Shown here: positions 41,651 through 41,732 of the stretch, one piece after another | How the letters are laid out: each line of letters opens with the position of its first letter | How positions within the stretch are numbered: the stretch's first letter is position 1 | From: Austwickia sp. TVS 96-490-7B | GTDB taxonomy: Bacteria > Actinomycetota > Actinomycetes > Actinomycetales > Dermatophilaceae | DNA length: 41,732 nt | Reading direction: 5' to 3' | NCBI RefSeq assembly: GCF_019331795.1 | Contig: NZ_JAHPZL010000003.1 | Location: 685,973-727,704 of the forward strand | Position numbers and translations under genes: made by a program | Notes under the pieces: model-generated | Databases searched by the model: none | Told to the model about the DNA's origin: nothing | What the model saw: only the letters and a program-made list of their open reading frames with translations

Positions 41651-41732
41651 CTACCAGCCAAGTCGATAGAGCTCGAGTCGGGTAATGACGGCAATGATAT
41701 CGGGGAGTTCGGTGAGTCTGCCTCGATAGCCG
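41651..41732 (-). CDS. C-terminal end of an unidentified gene
   Basis: A frame entering from the right edge reads 26 residues including YRGRLTELPDIIAVITRLEL and ends at the TAG at 41651-41653. Only six bases separate it from the ATG at 41644, so the two are probably co-transcribed. Too little is visible to name it; a toxin upstream of an immunity gene is one possibility. Confidence 0.4.
   Translation of the reverse strand, partial: GYRGRLTELPDIIAVITRLELYRLGW

Overview
The window is G+C-rich DNA with many GTG starts, tightly coupled genes (GTGA, ATGA and TGATG stop/start overlaps) and an actinobacterial-type SRP RNA. It looks like a chromosomal segment of a facultatively anaerobic actinobacterium. 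Genus cannot be fixed by eye; a Micrococcales-like organism is a reasonable guess but is inference.

Layout, left to right. (1) 1-2082: the end of a molybdopterin oxidoreductase of the sulfite-oxidase type, then a convergent OmpR/histidine-kinase pair. (2) 2121-5042: a gluconate module, with a FadR-type GntR regulator divergent from gluconokinase and a GntP permease; an A+T-rich inverted repeat lies between them. (3) 5055-6495: stem-loop, SRP RNA (minus strand), tRNA-Ser(GGA) followed by a perfect 28-bp hairpin, and an M48 metalloprotease. (4) 6554-10217: a NarL-type two-component pair divergent from an ABC ATPase/FtsX-type permease pair, with a near-perfect palindrome between them. (5) 10235-12200: a BadF-type sugar kinase, a possible 35-aa protein and a LytR_C membrane protein. 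(6) 12375-18110: a citrate lyase cluster citC-citD-citE-citF-citXG (activating ligase, three lyase subunits and a fused prosthetic-group enzyme), then a protein with a degenerate EAL domain and a DICT sensory domain. (7) 19652-25523: a ribose operon, LacI-type rbsR followed by rbsA-C-B-K-D. (8) 25622-28611: fused aminodeoxychorismate synthase and a PabC-like lyase for p-aminobenzoate/folate. (9) 28715-30739: a membrane-anchored exonuclease-fold protein with lost catalytic residues and a zinc knuckle, and a small membrane protein. (10) 31114-41356: nitrate respiration, with two narK transporters (one frameshifted) divergent from narGHJI plus a DUF6457 protein. The divergent promoter region has sequences resembling DosR/DevR boxes. 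(11) 41360-41732: a visibly A+T-richer stretch holding the end of an unknown gene and a small frameshifted gene, possibly a toxin/immunity-type module.

Together the genes describe growth on gluconate, ribose and possibly citrate, with anaerobic nitrate respiration. No citrate transporter or oxaloacetate decarboxylase is seen next to the lyase genes. No CRISPR array, insertion sequence, phage gene or replication origin was recognised. The least conventional items are the pseudo-exonuclease/zinc-knuckle protein, the EAL-DICT protein beside citrate lyase, the hairpin joined to the tRNA 3' end, and the right-edge module.
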